64,000 bases of DNA from Azolla caroliniana (taxonomy: Eukaryota; Polypodiophyta). The notes beneath the pieces are model-generated. The model saw only the letters and a list, made by a program, of their open reading frames with translations. It made no database searches and was not told the origin of the DNA. Of the stretch, positions 63,601-64,000 are shown piece by piece (within the stretch, counting starts at the first letter, position 1; each line of letters starts with the position of its first letter). Location of the stretch: the NCBI GenBank assembly GCA_043228905.1, contig JBHGNT010000015.1, positions 14,818,001 to 14,882,000 on the forward strand. The letters run 5' to 3'. The translations under genes were made by a program, and so were the position numbers.

Positions 63601-64000
63601 CCGGCAGAACTCATGACCGGACAAGCACCGGTAATGCCAACGGAAACCGCAATCGCGACATGGACAATACTACCGTGGAAGGAAGAGATGAGCCGGGAAG
63701 AACTACTAGCGGTCCGGATACGACAACTGGAGGGAAGACCGAAAGATGTAGCGGAAGCGTCACGCCGACAACAAGAAGCACGGTTCCAGAACAAAAGCCG
63801 GTTCGACACAAAGCACCGACTACGACCGAGGAGGATTGAAGAAGGAGATTGGGTGATCGTCTATGATAGTAGCTTGGACCATCAACATACAACGATGCGG
63901 GAATTCGCGAAAAGGTGGTTCGGGCCGTACGAGGTTCGGAAGGTCTTCGACAACGGGACGTACCGACTGTCCGAGTTGGATGGAACAATACTACGAGTGC
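60652..64000 (+). CDS. Ty3 pol, open to window edge
   Basis: A frame with no stop from 60652 (it opens further upstream, inside gag) to the last base, more than 1110 codons. The first ATG is at 60793. A linker (TKYKTVEKKVKP) leads to RT: HVPWNLKPIPVP, FTVPKKNGSLRFIQDLQPVN, SIGDLYSGYDQFQLA, LPQGATNSVAHMMNAM and MPFLDDIPMKGC (about 61801-61836, Asp pair intact). RNase H is at about 62290-62650 (IIVTVDTSPTGIGWVI, YAQVKRELWGVVSAI, IETDCLPIL). The integrase zinc region is HESDWAGHRG and CEKCQVYS (about 62990-63120). The catalytic core reads WMVDIVAMP, VIADRGELDS and PEANGKIERGHSS (about 63180-63480). A GPY module (WFGPYEV) follows at about 63916. The end, any 3' LTR and the target duplication lie beyond the window. 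It looks intact and may be active. Confidence 0.93.

Overview
The window looks like nuclear DNA of a land plant, most likely a seed plant with a large repeat-rich genome. The evidence is repeated primer-binding sites complementary to initiator-Met tRNA (TGGTATCAGAGC), Ty1/copia, Tat-like Ty3 and chromodomain Ty3 retrotransposons in the forms they take in plants, an ATL-type RING-H2 gene, a plastid-type aromatic amino acid permease gene with a GT-AG intron, and many microsatellites. I cannot name the species. A Penelope-like fragment and a fungal-like Ty3 element are unusual for flowering plants and would fit a gymnosperm or another non-core lineage, but that is inference.

Layout. 1-4.4 kb: gene-poor DNA, then fragments of three copia copies (integrase +, RT/RNase H - with an LTR and primer site, and an LTR plus gag start +). 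4.4-9.4 kb: decayed copia element with both LTRs. 9.4-12.6 kb: decayed Ty3 element with a 462-bp hAT-like MITE inside it. 12.6-17.3 kb: copia element without its 3' end. 17.3-24.7 kb: a fairly young Tat-like Ty3 element on the minus strand (LTR, gag-protease, an intact 1105-codon pol, then an extra ORF of unknown family). 24.9-25.7 kb: a second, diverged and broken copy of that extra ORF. 26.1-27.2 kb: a Penelope-like N-terminal region. 27.2-31.4 kb: copia element on the minus strand. 31.4-33.5 kb: 3' half of a copia element on the plus strand. 33.9-35.3 kb: a small integrase fragment and an LTR-like promoter region.

36.5-38.3 kb holds the first ordinary gene, a two-exon tyrosine/tryptophan-permease-like transporter. 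38.3-49.1 kb is AT-rich and nearly gene-free apart from a small coiled-coil ORF and simple repeats, including two long G tracts. 49.1-49.8 kb is a single-exon ATL RING-H2 ubiquitin ligase. 52.1-57.1 kb is a decayed chromovirus (Ty3 with chromodomain) on the minus strand. 57.9-64 kb is the best preserved element: a Ty3 element with intact gag-protease and a pol frame that stays open to the window edge. It is related to the remnant at 9.4-12.6 kb and resembles Ty3-type polyproteins of basidiomycete fungi.

The most notable points are: (1) the unknown extra-ORF family with two homologous copies, each preceded by the same TATA-like decamer about 250-275 bp upstream of the start; (2) the fungal-like Ty3 lineage, with a gag-to-pol -1 frame junction conserved in two copies; (3) a Penelope-like element in a plant; (4) repeated loss of 3' LTRs at element-element junctions; and (5) a cryptic last exon that completes the permease.
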